In this document: piece after piece, positions 32,901-42,969 of the stretch
Layout of the letters: every line of letters starts with the position of its first letter
Position numbering within the stretch: position 1 is the first letter of the stretch
Assembly: GCA_022820505.1 (NCBI GenBank)
Contig: JAJEFK010000007.1
Location: 58,442-122,441 of the forward strand
DNA length: 64,000 bases
Origin: Acidimicrobiia bacterium
GTDB lineage: Bacteria > Actinomycetota > Acidimicrobiia > Acidimicrobiales > Poriferisodalaceae
Reading direction: 5' to 3'
Notes under the pieces: model-generated
Seen by the model: the letters and a program-made list of their open reading frames with translations, nothing else
What the model was told of the DNA's origin: nothing
Databases searched by the model: none
Position numbers and translations under genes: made by a program

Positions 32901-34277
32901 ATGACTGACCGTTCAAAGCGTTTCGTGCGCCTGCTGGCGCTGCTGTTCGCATTCGCGTTGCTCGCTTCGGCCTGCGGAGACGACGGCGACGCCGATGACG
33001 CAGATGCGGGGGCACCCGCCACGGAGGCGCCTGCTGAGGACATGGCCGACGAGCCGGCGGACGACATGGCCGACGAGGACATGGCCGACGACATGGACGA
33101 TGGCGAGATGGCCGACGACATGGCTGACGACGAGACGTCGGATGACATGGGCCACATGGCCGACGATTCGCTGCCCGCGGTGAAGGTCGGTCTGATCGCA
33201 CAGGACGAGGAGCTGCTCGCGTTCCCCGAGGTTCGTTCCGCCAGCCAAGCGTTCGTCGACTACTTCAATACAGAACTCGGCGGTGCCGGAGGGCATCCGA
33301 TGGAGCTGGTGGTCTGCGGCGCTGGCGACGCCCCCGAATCTCATGTCGCATGTGCCCAGGAGTTCATCAACGCCGACGACATCCACCTGGTCGTGGCCGC
33401 CGGCTTCCTTGCGAACTCCGCTGCTGCCGCCGCGCTGCTGGCCGAGGCCGGTGTGCCCACGCTCACGCTCGGCAACGACTTCATCGACTACCTGATCCCA
33501 GGCGTCTACTCGCTGGACCCGGGATTGCCGGGCCTGGCGCAGGTGTTCTTCGTGTATGCAACCAGCGTCCGCGGCGATGTCTCCGCAACGCTGTTCATCG
33601 CGGACGATCCTGCCTTCGAGCCCTTCATCCCCGCCTTGCAGGCGATTGCGGAGTCGAACGGCATGATCATCAACGAAGTCGTGCCACTGGGCTTCGAGCC
33701 CGACCTGACCGGGCCGGTGAGCGCTGCGAATCTCGACAATGACGCATGGCTGTTCGTATTGGCCGACGGAGCGCAATGCGGCGCGGCTGCATCAGCGGTC
33801 GACACGGTGGGCTACGTCGGCAGCACCTACGCGAACGACCTGTGCATGGCGCAGGGCGTGATCGAGTCGGGAGCGCTCGACGGCTGGGCCGGTCCGGTGG
33901 TGTCCGCTGCGCCGACCGTCGACGGCGGTGACGAAGTCGATCTGATCGTGCGAGTCCTCGACACATACGGCGATGACGACTCCCAGACTGCGGGCCTCAC
34001 TGGCTGGGCGATCGCCAATATCTACGCTGCACGCGACGTGCTGACCGCGGCCGGGTTGGCGGATGCCACTCGTGCCTCAGTGCTGGAGGCGCTGTCGACC
34101 TATTCGAGCACGGAGATCCCGGGCTTCCCCGACGTGTCCTGCCCCGGGCCGACGGTCTGGACCGGCGCATGCAACCAGTCACCGCTCATGGTGGTGGTCG
34201 AGGGCGGGCAGCTGACCAGCCCGGACGGCTTCGTCCAGCTCGACTTCAGCGAGTTGGACTTCCTGCTCGGCGGCTGA
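32901..34277 (+). CDS. Branched-chain amino acid-type ABC transporter substrate-binding lipoprotein
   Basis: 458 residues. A signal peptide MTDRSKRFVRLLALLFAFAL ends in the lipobox LASAC with lipid-modified C25. Residues 26-89 form a Asp/Glu/Met-rich low-complexity linker. The periplasmic-binding-protein fold (Peripla_BP_6 type) starts at about 92 with VKVGLIAQDEELLAF and includes INADDIHLVVAAGFLANSAA and DTVGYVGSTYAN. GGAGGGGG lies about 8 bases before ATG 32901. It would capture a branched-chain amino acid, amide or small organic acid outside the cell for the LivHM-G-F genes that follow; specificity cannot be read. Confidence 0.88.
   Translation: MTDRSKRFVRLLALLFAFALLASACGDDGDADDADAGAPATEAPAEDMADEPADDMADEDMADDMDDGEMADDMADDETSDDMGHMADDSLPAVKVGLIAQDEELLAFPEVRSASQAFVDYFNTELGGAGGHPMELVVCGAGDAPESHVACAQEFINADDIHLVVAAGFLANSAAAAALLAEAGVPTLTLGNDFIDYLIPGVYSLDPGLPGLAQVFFVYATSVRGDVSATLFIADDPAFEPFIPALQAIAESNGMIINEVVPLGFEPDLTGPVSAANLDNDAWLFVLADGAQCGAAASAVDTVGYVGSTYANDLCMAQGVIESGALDGWAGPVVSAAPTVDGGDEVDLIVRVLDTYGDDDSQTAGLTGWAIANIYAARDVLTAAGLADATRASVLEALSTYSSTEIPGFPDVSCPGPTVWTGACNQSPLMVVVEGGQLTSPDGFVQLDFSELDFLLGG
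33036..33165 (+). repeat. Imperfect tandem repeats coding for the Asp/Met-rich linker
   Basis: The unit GACATGGCCGACGA recurs with small changes and codes D-M-A-D-(D/E) blocks. It accounts for residues 46-88 of the binding lipoprotein, which contain eight methionines and no Lys or Arg. Confidence 0.7.
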
Positions 34278-34325
34278 GCGCACGCCGACCATAGGTGCGT
34301 GCGCCTTCGGTGCGCACTCTGGAAG

Positions 34326-34362
34326 GGCCCCGAACAGCCTGGGTGGCAGCCTGTTCGGGGCC
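34326..34362 (+). terminator. Strong hairpin between binding-protein and permease genes
   Basis: A perfect 12-base stem, GGCCCCGAACAG (34326-34337) with CTGTTCGGGGCC (34351-34362), encloses a 13-base loop. No T-run follows, so it may be a partial terminator or an mRNA-stabilising element. It would give more binding protein than permease. Confidence 0.55.
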
Positions 34363-34449
34363 TCTTCGCGTAGGTTCCTGCGGGGGTTGCGGCCACAGCA
34401 GGCGGTAGTGCGCCGGGGTGGTCGCAGGCGAATCGCCGGGGAGAGATGA

Positions 34450-36604
34450 TTGCGTAATCGACCGCTCGCCGAGCAGATCGCACTCGCGGTACTCGCTGTG
34501 GTCGGTGCTGCGTGGGCAGTCGCTGCGTTCATCGACACGCCGATCTTCTTCCAGCCGGTGTTGTTCGGCCTCGGCACCGGCGCCATTGTCGCTGCCCTCG
34601 CTCTGGGTCTCGTGGTGGCGTACCGAGCTTCTGGTGTCATCAATTTCGGTCACGGCGCAATAGCCACCTATGTGACCTACGTCTACGTGTCGCTCACCGA
34701 CACGGGCGACTACCCGATCCCTCCGCTGCCGAATCCGCTCGCCCCCATCGAGGGCATCGGGGGCATCGAACTCGTCGACTTCCCGACCATGGTCGGGATG
34801 GGCGGCCCGATGCATCCGGCGCTCGCCATGACCGTCGCGTTGTCTACTGCCGCGGTTCTCGGGTTGATCGCCCACTATGCGATCTTCCGGCCGCTGCGCT
34901 ACGCCCCCGTGCTGGCCAAGGTGGTGGCCTCGGTGGGCATCATGCTGTTCCTGCAGGCTGCCGTCGTGCTGCGCTTCGGCTCGCGTGCGAAGAGCGCAGA
35001 CCCGATCTTCCCGAACGATCCGGTCGACTTCCTGGGGGTACGCGTCGGCCAGGACCGGTTCTGGCTGCTGGGTACCGTCGCGGTGGGAACGCTCGCGCTG
35101 TGGCTGCTGTTCCGCTACACGCGGTTCGGCATTGCGACCCGAGCGTCGGCTGAGAACGAGCGCTTCTCGACGCTGCTCGGATTCAACGCCGACTTCCAGG
35201 CAGGCGTGAGCTGGGTACTGGCGTCGGTGCTGGCTGGGCTGGTCGGCATCCTGGTGGCGCCCATCACCGGCGTGACGCCCAATCTGTTCACGGTGCTGCT
35301 GATCTCCTCGCTGGGCGCAGCACTCCTGGGCCGCATGTCGTCCTTCGTGATTGCTGCGGCGGCAGGGCTGATGCTCGGTGTACTGGATCAAGAGCTGTTC
35401 CGGCTGGAGTTCGAGTTCGCGTGGATCCCCGACATCGGCATCCGCCGAGCACTCCCGTTTGTCGTGATTGCGCTGGCGATGGTCGTGCGGGGCGAGACGC
35501 TGCCCTCACGTGGCGCGGTGCAGGCCGAGCGATTGCCAGAGGCGTATGCGCCCCCGATCACGCGGGGGCGCATGATCGGTTATGGGCTGCTGGCCGCGAT
35601 CGCTTTCTGGGTGACGGTGTTCGCGCCGTTCCAGTTCCGTTCTGGCATGCAGAACACACTGATCGGCGTCATTCTGGCGTTGTCACTGGTGGTGGTGACC
35701 GGGTATGTCGGACAGATCTCGCTGATGCAAATGGCACTTGCCGGGGTCGCTGCCTTCGCAGTCGGTTCGTTCGGCACGTCGGCGGGCCTGCCGATGGTGC
35801 TCACGCTGCCCCTCGCAGTCTTGAGCGGTCTCGGCTTCGGCCTGGTCGCAGCGCTGCCCTCGCTGCGGACGAGAGGTGCGAGCCTGGCGATCATCACCTT
35901 GGCGAGCGGACTAGCCATCGAGGAGATCTTCTTCCAGCGCTCGGGATGGTTCGGGCTCGGGCGCACGACCAAGGTGGCGCCGACGCCCGAGATCGGGGGC
36001 GTCGAGTTCGGCACTACCAGCGAGTTCTTCTGGGGCGACGGCAAGATCCCGACGGGAGCGTTCGGCTTGTTCCTGCTCGTGCTGGCGATCGGGTGCTGTG
36101 TGGCGGTCATGCGGCTCCGACGCTCCCGGCTCGGCGAGCAGATGCTGGCCGTGCGCGCCAATGAACGCGCCGCCGCGGCTGCCGGCGTCAACGTGGCGGC
36201 GATCAAGCTGTCGGCGTTCGGCATAGCGAGCTTCTTCGCTGCGCTCGGCGGAGCGCTGACGGCCTACAAGCTCGGCACCTACGCGCAGGACTCGTTCGGG
36301 ATCTTCGTCTCGCTGTCGGTGCTGGCTTTCGCCTATCTGGGCGGGATCTCCACGGTGGGCGGCGCCATCATGGCCGGGACGCTCTTCGCCGAGGGCATCG
36401 GCATTGTCGTCACCAACGAGTGGTTCATCGACGTCGGGCCGTACACGGCATATGTCGCAGGCTTCTTCCTGATTGCCACAGCCGTCTACAACAACGAGGG
36501 CATCGACGGCTTCCAGCGGCGTCAGCTCGCAGGCCTGTGGAATCGGCTGAGACGGCGGCGAAGGGCGGCATCCGGCAATCCGCCGGCCGGCGTGGGGGCC
36601 AGCA

Positions 36605-36612
<8 letters not shown>
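34450..36612 (+). CDS. Fused LivH-LivM branched-chain amino acid ABC transporter permease
   Basis: A 720-residue membrane protein. The first half is LivH-like: VAYRASGVINFGHGAIATY near 55-75 is the typical 'G.vnfahG' motif. The second half, from about 370, is LivM-like: LIGVILALSLVVVTGYVGQISLMQ, ALPSLRTRGASLAIITLASG and AYLGGISTVGGAIMAG. The two are usually separate proteins. The start is TTG 34450, supported by GGGGAGA about 5 bases upstream; the nearby ATG 34446 runs into a stop after three codons. It forms the membrane channel of the transporter and overlaps the next gene by 8 bases. Confidence 0.9.
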
Positions 36613-37377
<765 letters not shown>

Positions 37378-37381
<4 letters not shown>

Positions 37382-38097
37382 CCGAACGGCTGCTGGACAT
37401 CTCCGGGCTGCACACCGGCTACGACGGTGTGGCGGTCGTGCGCGACCTCGAACTCCATGTCGATCCCGGGGAAGTCGTGGCGCTGCTCGGGCCGAACGGA
37501 GCCGGCAAGACCACGACGCTCATGACCATCTCGGGCCTGGTGCAGATCCTGGAGGGGAGCGTGAGCGTCATGGGACGCCCGGTGCCGAAGCTGCGCCAAG
37601 CCCAGAGGGTGGCGCGCTGGGGCGTGACCCACGTGCCCGAGAACCGCGGCGTGCTCTTCCAGCTGACCGTGCGTGAGAACCTGCTGCTGGCCAAGACGCG
37701 GGGGCGTGTGGATCTCGACCGAGCCGTCGAGTTCTTTCCGGCGCTGGGGCCGCTGATGAGTCGTCGCGGCGGGCTGCTCAGCGGCGGCGAGCAGCAGATG
37801 CTGGCACTTGGCCGGGCCATCGTGGCTGAGCCGAAACTGCTGATGGTCGACGAGATGAGCTTGGGTCTCGCGCCGGTGATCTACGAGGAGCTCATGCCGG
37901 TGGTACGCCGCATCGCGGACGAGACCGGCGCCGGGGTCCTCCTGGTCGAGCAGCATGTCGACCTGGCTCTCGAGGTCTCCGACCGTGGCTACGTGCTGAA
38001 CCACGGCGACCTCGTGATGTCGGGTCCCGCAGCTGAGCTGCTGGCCAACCGGGCGCTGCTGGACGCCAGCTACCTCGGCGTGGAGTCGCTGGAGTAG
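37378..38097 (+). CDS. livF: Branched-chain amino acid ABC transporter ATP-binding protein (LivF-type)
   Basis: A 239-residue ATPase. Walker [40 protein letters not shown] (LivF-type Q-loop and 'R..f..ltv.eNL'), signature [16 protein letters not shown], Walker [14 protein letters not shown], and the switch [29 protein letters not shown] is the normal start; ATG 37378 overlaps the LivG TGA as ATGA. It is the last gene of the transporter operon and is convergent with the ureohydrolase gene 19 bases away. Confidence 0.93.
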
Positions 38098-38116
38098 CCG
38101 TCGACTGATCGGCCGT

Positions 38117-39076
38117 TCACTCGGCCAGCAGGCACAGGATCTCGTACATCAATGTGGCCCCGACCAGCGCTGTATTGCCGCTGGGATCGAATGGCGGCGC
38201 CACCTCGACGACATCGCCTCCCACCAGGTTCAGGCCGCGCAGGCCCCGCAGCAACGTCAGCGCCTCGCGGGTCGTGATGCCGCCCACCTCGGGTGTGCCG
38301 GTGCCCGGTGCATAGACCGGATCCAGCCCGTCGACGTCGAAGCTGATGTAGGTGGGTCCATCACCGACCACTCGGCGGGCTTCGGCTACCGCCGCATCGA
38401 CGCCGAGTTCGGTGAACTCCTCGATGAACATCACCCGCATGCCGGCCCGCGCCGAATACTCCCAGCCGTCCGCCCAGTTCTGAGCACCCCGGATGCCGAT
38501 CTGGATGGTCCGAGCCGGGTCGAGCAGCCCCTCGTCGCAGGCCAGCCGGAACGGTGAGCCGTGGTGGAATTTCTCGCCTCGAAATGCGCTCCAAGTGTCG
38601 GTGTGCGCATCGATGTGAACCATGCCGATGGGCGCGTCAGGTGTCGACAGGGCACGGAAGATCGGGTACGTGATGGAGTGGTCTCCGCCGGCAGCCAGAG
38701 GCGTTGCCCCGGCGGCAACGATGCGCCGCACGAAGGCTTCGATGTCGTCCACCACGGCAGCGTTGTCGTAGACGCGGTTGAACCGGACATCGCCCACGTC
38801 GGCGACAGCGCACAGCTCATAGGGGTTGACACCGGTCGCGTGGTTGATAGCGCGCATCAGAGACGACTGGTTGCGAATCTCGCGCGGCCCGTGGCGCGCA
38901 CCGGGCCGGTTGGTGACACCGCCGTCGTAGGGCACGCCGTACAGCGCTATGTCGACACCGTCGAGATCAGGCTGGTACGGCGCACGCATGAACGTGGCGA
39001 TCTCCTGATATCGCGGCTCGTACATAGGATCGTCGCCGCTGTCGGCACCCATCGGTGCCGGCTCGTGCTCGCTCAT
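38117..39076 (-). CDS. Ureohydrolase (agmatinase / guanidino-acid hydrolase family), copy 1
   Basis: A 319-residue binuclear-Mn hydrolase of the arginase/agmatinase family. Metal ligands are visible in AAGGDHSITYP, VHIDAHTDTW and SFDVDGLDPVYAPGTGTPEVGG. HHGSPFRLACDEGLL matches the agmatinase 'HGt.f' loop. It releases urea from a guanidino compound (agmatine, guanidinobutyrate or similar). It is the fourth gene of a run FMO-P450-C45-ureohydrolase in which every junction overlaps, and its own ATG overlaps the C45 stop as ATGA. A second copy lies at 50741-51691. Confidence 0.92.
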   Translation of the reverse strand: MSEHEPAPMGADSGDDPMYEPRYQEIATFMRAPYQPDLDGVDIALYGVPYDGGVTNRPGARHGPREIRNQSSLMRAINHATGVNPYELCAVADVGDVRFNRVYDNAAVVDDIEAFVRRIVAAGATPLAAGGDHSITYPIFRALSTPDAPIGMVHIDAHTDTWSAFRGEKFHHGSPFRLACDEGLLDPARTIQIGIRGAQNWADGWEYSARAGMRVMFIEEFTELGVDAAVAEARRVVGDGPTYISFDVDGLDPVYAPGTGTPEVGGITTREALTLLRGLRGLNLVGGDVVEVAPPFDPSGNTALVGATLMYEILCLLAE

Positions 39077-40107
39077 CGGCTCATCACGAACGTCGTGAGT
39101 TCGTCGGTGTCGAGCGGTCCTGCCCCCAGATGGCAGCGCTGCGTGTCAGCGAGCTCGAATATCGAGGTTGCGACAGTGATCTCGTCATTCGGTCCTGCGC
39201 CGGCGCGTGACCGGCAGATGGGTTTGGTCTCATACATGGCAGCAATCTCCCCCAGGTTCATGTCGGGCCTCACGGTGGCCTCGAGCTGGTTCAGCCGGTC
39301 GATTGAGGAATCGAGTCGCGGGTAGTGATATTTCGGCGATGCCCGGAACGGATGGTTGGTGTGGATCGCCCGGTTGCCGTCGTGGGAAATCTCCACCTCG
39401 ACTGCCGACACTTCCACGGCCACGGAACGATCGCAGGTGCCCAGCACCCAGCTGTTGCCGCTCGCCAACGGCGTAGCCCGCAACCAGCGCAGCGCTTCGT
39501 CGATGGATCGGCACCGCAACAACGTCGGTATCACAAAGCCGCTCGACACTCCGCCAGATTGGTGGGCGAGCTGGCTCAGCGTCGTGATGCACACTGCGAC
39601 ACCCGACGAGTTGACGCCGTTGTAGGCAAGAAGGCCTGCACCCGATGGCGCCAGGATCTCCAGCCCGTCGGGTTCGAGATAGCGCAGCATCACCTGGCCG
39701 CTGTCGAAGTGTCGGTACAGGTCTTGAGTCTGGGCGACGAAACCCTGGGACCCATCATTGACCGCCATGGCCGAGCAGGCCTCGTGGCTGCGCAGCTCAC
39801 CGGTGATCTCGTCGAGGTACCACCAGCACTCGTCGATGAGCTGCCACGCGAAAACGGTCTCAAGCGGCTGCGATGCACCCTCGGCGATGCCGACCACCTC
39901 GTCGTACAGCTCGGGCGTGTAGCGCTCGACCGGCGGGCGCAGACCGCTGTCGGCGAAGATCTTCCTGACGAATGCGCGCGGATCGATGCGTGGAGCCAGT
40001 GCTTCGTACCAGCCTCCGAGCACGTCGGCGATGGCGCCACGCAGCTCTTCGCCGTGCTGGCGGCCACGCGCACGTCCCGTACCGCTCAGGGTCAACTCGC
40101 CGATCAT
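39073..40107 (-). CDS. C45-family autoproteolytic acyltransferase/amidohydrolase
   Basis: A 344-residue protein of the AAT / isopenicillin N acyltransferase family. Nucleophile is C111 in SHEACSAMAV, which follows the expected propeptide; QTQDLYRHFDSG matches the 'a.n.D......' substrate segment, and LLAYNGVNSSGVAVCITTL and GNSWVLGTCDRSVAVE are family motifs. It would self-cleave before Cys and hydrolyse or transfer an acyl group on an amide. ATG 40107 overlaps the P450 stop by one base (TGATG). Located between a P450 and a ureohydrolase, amide cleavage of a small N-rich compound is the likely role. Confidence 0.87.
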   Translation of the reverse strand: MIGELTLSGTGRARGRQHGEELRGAIADVLGGWYEALAPRIDPRAFVRKIFADSGLRPPVERYTPELYDEVVGIAEGASQPLETVFAWQLIDECWWYLDEITGELRSHEACSAMAVNDGSQGFVAQTQDLYRHFDSGQVMLRYLEPDGLEILAPSGAGLLAYNGVNSSGVAVCITTLSQLAHQSGGVSSGFVIPTLLRCRSIDEALRWLRATPLASGNSWVLGTCDRSVAVEVSAVEVEISHDGNRAIHTNHPFRASPKYHYPRLDSSIDRLNQLEATVRPDMNLGEIAAMYETKPICRSRAGAGPNDEITVATSIFELADTQRCHLGAGPLDTDELTTFVMSR

Positions 40108-41384
40108 CACCGCTCCCACAACCGGATCCCCATGGGTCGATCCGGGGCGAAGGAAACGGCGAACTCCCGCCCCCAAGGAGGCGTGGGATCTGTCATTTCG
40201 TGGCGATACCTGGCACGAAATCGCTCGATGGCCTCGGTCGCTTCCAGCAGCGCGAAATGGCGGCCGACGCAGAACTTCGGCCCGGTCAGGAACGGGAAGT
40301 AGGCACGCCGTTCGAGGTGCAACGGGCTGTCGTCGGCCCAGCGCTGGGGAAGAAACTCCCCGGGCCGTTCGAAGTGTTTCGCATCGCGGTAGATGACGTA
40401 CTCGGGCACCAGTACTTCCCAGCCGGCGGGCAGCAGTACCCCTCGGGCCTCGGGCGTGCCGGGATCGCAGTCGACAACAAGATCCTTGATGATGGCCCGG
40501 TTCGTCACGTGCACCGGCGGGTACAGGCGGAGCGTCTCGTCGACGACGAATCGGGCCGCAGCGCCGGCGTGCTGGGGGTGGCGACCGAGCAGGTCGATGG
40601 CGAAGCAGATCGTGTTGGTGACCGTCTCGTGTCCCGCGAGGATCAGCGTCACTGCTTCGTCTCGCACCCCGCGGCGGTCCAGCCGGGCGTCGGGCTCGTC
40701 CACCCCCGCCAGCAGGAGCCCGGCCATGTCACTGCCCGGATCGCCGGGTGGACGGGCGTCGAGCACACCGCCGATGTAGCCGTCGAGTGCCGCCATGGCG
40801 GCGTCGAATGAGGCAGGCCTGGCGTCGATGTCTGTATTGGCCGGATCGGACTCGGCCCATGCATGGATCTCGGCAACTGCCGTGGCGATGACCTCCATGG
40901 CCTCTTCGGTGAGATCGTCGCTGAACAGCAGGTCGGCAACCACGCGCAGGGTGAGCCGCTTCACGAGGTCGTGCACTTCGACAGGCTCGCCGGTGGGCCA
41001 GCGGCTGAGCTCAGAATCGATGATCTGGCACATGCGCGTGTGCAGCCGGCGCACGGTTCGGGCGCCGAGCGGGCGGGCGATGCGCTTTCGTCGGGCCAGC
41101 CACAGATCCCAGTCGTAGTTCGTGATCAGACCAGTCCCCATCACGTGCGCAAGGCGTTCGAAGACCAGGGGCCGCCCAACATGCTCGAGGCGATTCACGA
41201 ACACGGTGGCGATCACGCCGAGGTCGAAGACCACCGCGGTGCGCACCCCGCCGAGGTCGATCGGCACGATGCTGCCGTACCTGCGCAGGTCGCGCAGGTA
41301 CTCGAACGGCGCGGCCGCGTACTGCTCGAACTGGTCGCCGGCCGGACCGGCCAGTTGCGCCACCGAGACAGGTGCTGTGTTCAC
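40107..41384 (-). CDS. Cytochrome P450
   Basis: A 425-residue soluble bacterial P450. The haem-thiolate loop is FLTGPKFCVGRHFALLEA (FxxGxxxCxG), the K-helix ExxR is VVDETLRLYPPVH, and the I-helix oxygen groove is LILAGHETVTNTICF. No N-terminal membrane anchor. It needs electrons from ferredoxin and reductase partners not found next to it. GTG 41384 overlaps the FMO stop as GTGA. It hydroxylates or dealkylates an unknown substrate, presumably that of the TetR-linked cluster. Confidence 0.94.
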   Translation of the reverse strand: MNTAPVSVAQLAGPAGDQFEQYAAAPFEYLRDLRRYGSIVPIDLGGVRTAVVFDLGVIATVFVNRLEHVGRPLVFERLAHVMGTGLITNYDWDLWLARRKRIARPLGARTVRRLHTRMCQIIDSELSRWPTGEPVEVHDLVKRLTLRVVADLLFSDDLTEEAMEVIATAVAEIHAWAESDPANTDIDARPASFDAAMAALDGYIGGVLDARPPGDPGSDMAGLLLAGVDEPDARLDRRGVRDEAVTLILAGHETVTNTICFAIDLLGRHPQHAGAAARFVVDETLRLYPPVHVTNRAIIKDLVVDCDPGTPEARGVLLPAGWEVLVPEYVIYRDAKHFERPGEFLPQRWADDSPLHLERRAYFPFLTGPKFCVGRHFALLEATEAIERFRARYRHEMTDPTPPWGREFAVSFAPDRPMGIRLWER

Positions 41385-42895
41385 GGCGCCCCGAACGCTC
41401 TGCTCTCGCTGTTCGGCGACGGCGGCGTCCTCTGCTGGGTGTTCGCGATCAGCTCCAGCGGGTCGTAGGCCTGAGGCGTGAGCGAGCCGTGCGGCGGGCG
41501 CTCGACCGGTCGCGGGTGGTCGAGCCAGTCGTCAATATCGATGAGCTCGGGAGGCTCGTAGTCGGCCGGGAACCCGAGTGGGTCGAATCCGAATTCGGCT
41601 GCCAGCTCGATGCTGTACGCGTCGAGTGCCGCTGCGTTGACGTAGTTGAGGTGTCCCTCGCGTTCGCAGTACGAGTACCCCCCGGTCAGGTCCGGCTCGG
41701 GGCTCTCGATCAGCGCTCGGAATCGCTGCCAGCGCTCAGGGTGGCTTTGTTCATCACGTACGTGGTTGGCGATCAGGTCCGCGGCTGCGCTCACCCCCCA
41801 GTAGCCCCCGGCAGCGAGGTTTGCGGGACCCAGCACGCACAGGTGCGGGTAGCGGCGATGGAACATCCACAAGAACAGGTCGTTGTCGGCGTCGGTGGAC
41901 GAGATGCGGCAGTGCTCGGGGTCGATGAACGGCATCTCATCGCGATAGCCGGTGGCCCACAGGATGAGGTCCACCTCGTCGCTGCTGCCGTCCACGAAGT
42001 GGACTCGGCGCCCGTCGAAGCGGGCGATCTCGGGGTGCCAGATGAGGTCTCCGTGAGAGAGGTGATGCAGCACCTGGTCGTTCAGGATGGGATGGTGCGT
42101 CAGCGGAGGATGGTCGGGTGCGCCGAAACCGGTGCGGGTCACGTCGCCGACGTGCAGCGCCAGGAACTCGGCCAGCCGCTCCTGGCTGGACACGGTGTTG
42201 ATCCCGAAGTGGTCGAGCGGGACGCCGCCGATGAGCTTGGGGAAGAACCAGTAGCCGCGGCGCACCGAGATGACGGCGCGTTCGGCCGCCACTGCTGCAT
42301 CCACGGCAATGTCGACGCCAGAGTTGCCGGCGCCCACGACGAGCACTCGCTTGTCCCGCAGCTCGTCGACGCGCTTGTATGTCTGGCTGTGCCGGGCCTC
42401 GCCGGCGAATTCTCCCGGATACGAGGGAATCCGTGGCACCCGCTGGAATCCGGGGCACGCCACGACGCCCCGGTAGCGCCGTCGACGGCCGTCTGCGAAG
42501 GTGACTTCCCAGCGCTCGTCGAGTGCATCCCCGATCGGCAGCGCCGCATCCACCTTCGTGTTGAACTCGTAGTGCTCGCCGAGGGCGTGGTGTGCTGCGT
42601 AGGCGCGGATGTAGTCGCGGATCTCCCACCAGCGCGGGTAGTCGGGGTAGTGGTCGGGCATGGGCAGATCGGCCCAGCCAGAGCGCGCCGCCGATGAGAT
42701 GAAGTGGGCGGTCTCATAGATGGCAGAGCCGGGATTGTCGAAGTTCCACAATCCACCCGGCTGATGATCAGCCTCGACTGCGTCGAACGCGACCCCAGCA
42801 GTTCGCAGGGCCAGCGCGACCGAGAGACCGGATGGGCCCGCTCCGACCACAAGCCACCGTCCGCTGCGGTCCTCGACTTCCGCTGCTGCTGCCAC
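41381..42895 (-). CDS. Flavin-containing monooxygenase (class B, FMO type)
   Basis: A 504-residue enzyme. FAD site VVGAGPSGLSVALAL near 16-30, GGLWNFDNPGSAIYE, FMO motif FxGxxxHxxxY as FAGEARHSQTY, and the NADPH site VLVVGAGNSGVDIAVD. It differs from the BVMO at 20217-21668 in having Tyr rather than Trp at the end of the fingerprint, so N- or S-oxygenation is more likely. The start GTG 42895 lies inside the 34-bp palindrome with no ribosome site; TAGCGT stands 7 bases ahead. It is the first gene of the four-gene operon. Confidence 0.9.
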   Translation of the reverse strand: MAAAAEVEDRSGRWLVVGAGPSGLSVALALRTAGVAFDAVEADHQPGGLWNFDNPGSAIYETAHFISSAARSGWADLPMPDHYPDYPRWWEIRDYIRAYAAHHALGEHYEFNTKVDAALPIGDALDERWEVTFADGRRRRYRGVVACPGFQRVPRIPSYPGEFAGEARHSQTYKRVDELRDKRVLVVGAGNSGVDIAVDAAVAAERAVISVRRGYWFFPKLIGGVPLDHFGINTVSSQERLAEFLALHVGDVTRTGFGAPDHPPLTHHPILNDQVLHHLSHGDLIWHPEIARFDGRRVHFVDGSSDEVDLILWATGYRDEMPFIDPEHCRISSTDADNDLFLWMFHRRYPHLCVLGPANLAAGGYWGVSAAADLIANHVRDEQSHPERWQRFRALIESPEPDLTGGYSYCEREGHLNYVNAAALDAYSIELAAEFGFDPLGFPADYEPPELIDIDDWLDHPRPVERPPHGSLTPQAYDPLELIANTQQRTPPSPNSESRAFGAP

Positions 42896-42924
42896 TGACC
42901 ATACGCTAGCGTATGGTCAGTGGC
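42891..42924. promoter_or_regulatory. Perfect 34-bp palindrome at the FMO/amidase divergent promoter (TetR operator)
   Basis: The left half GCCACTGACCATACGCT (42891-42907) is the exact reverse complement of the right half AGCGTATGGTCAGTGGC (42908-42924). It covers the FMO start and lies 46 bases before the amidase ATG. The inner part ACCATAC-N6-GTATGGT recurs at 46754-46773 in front of the SDR-tetR pair. Confidence 0.8.
42903..42908 (-). promoter_or_regulatory. Putative -10 box of leaderless FMO transcript, inside the palindrome
   Basis: TAGCGT on the minus strand is followed by 7 bases and GTG 42895. By symmetry the same hexamer reads on the plus strand at 42907-42912 and could serve the amidase gene, giving a leader of about 50 bases. 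Confidence 0.45.
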
Positions 42925-42969
42925 TGGCTCGAAATCCGATGTGCTTGGCATGAATTGTGAGGGAATGCA

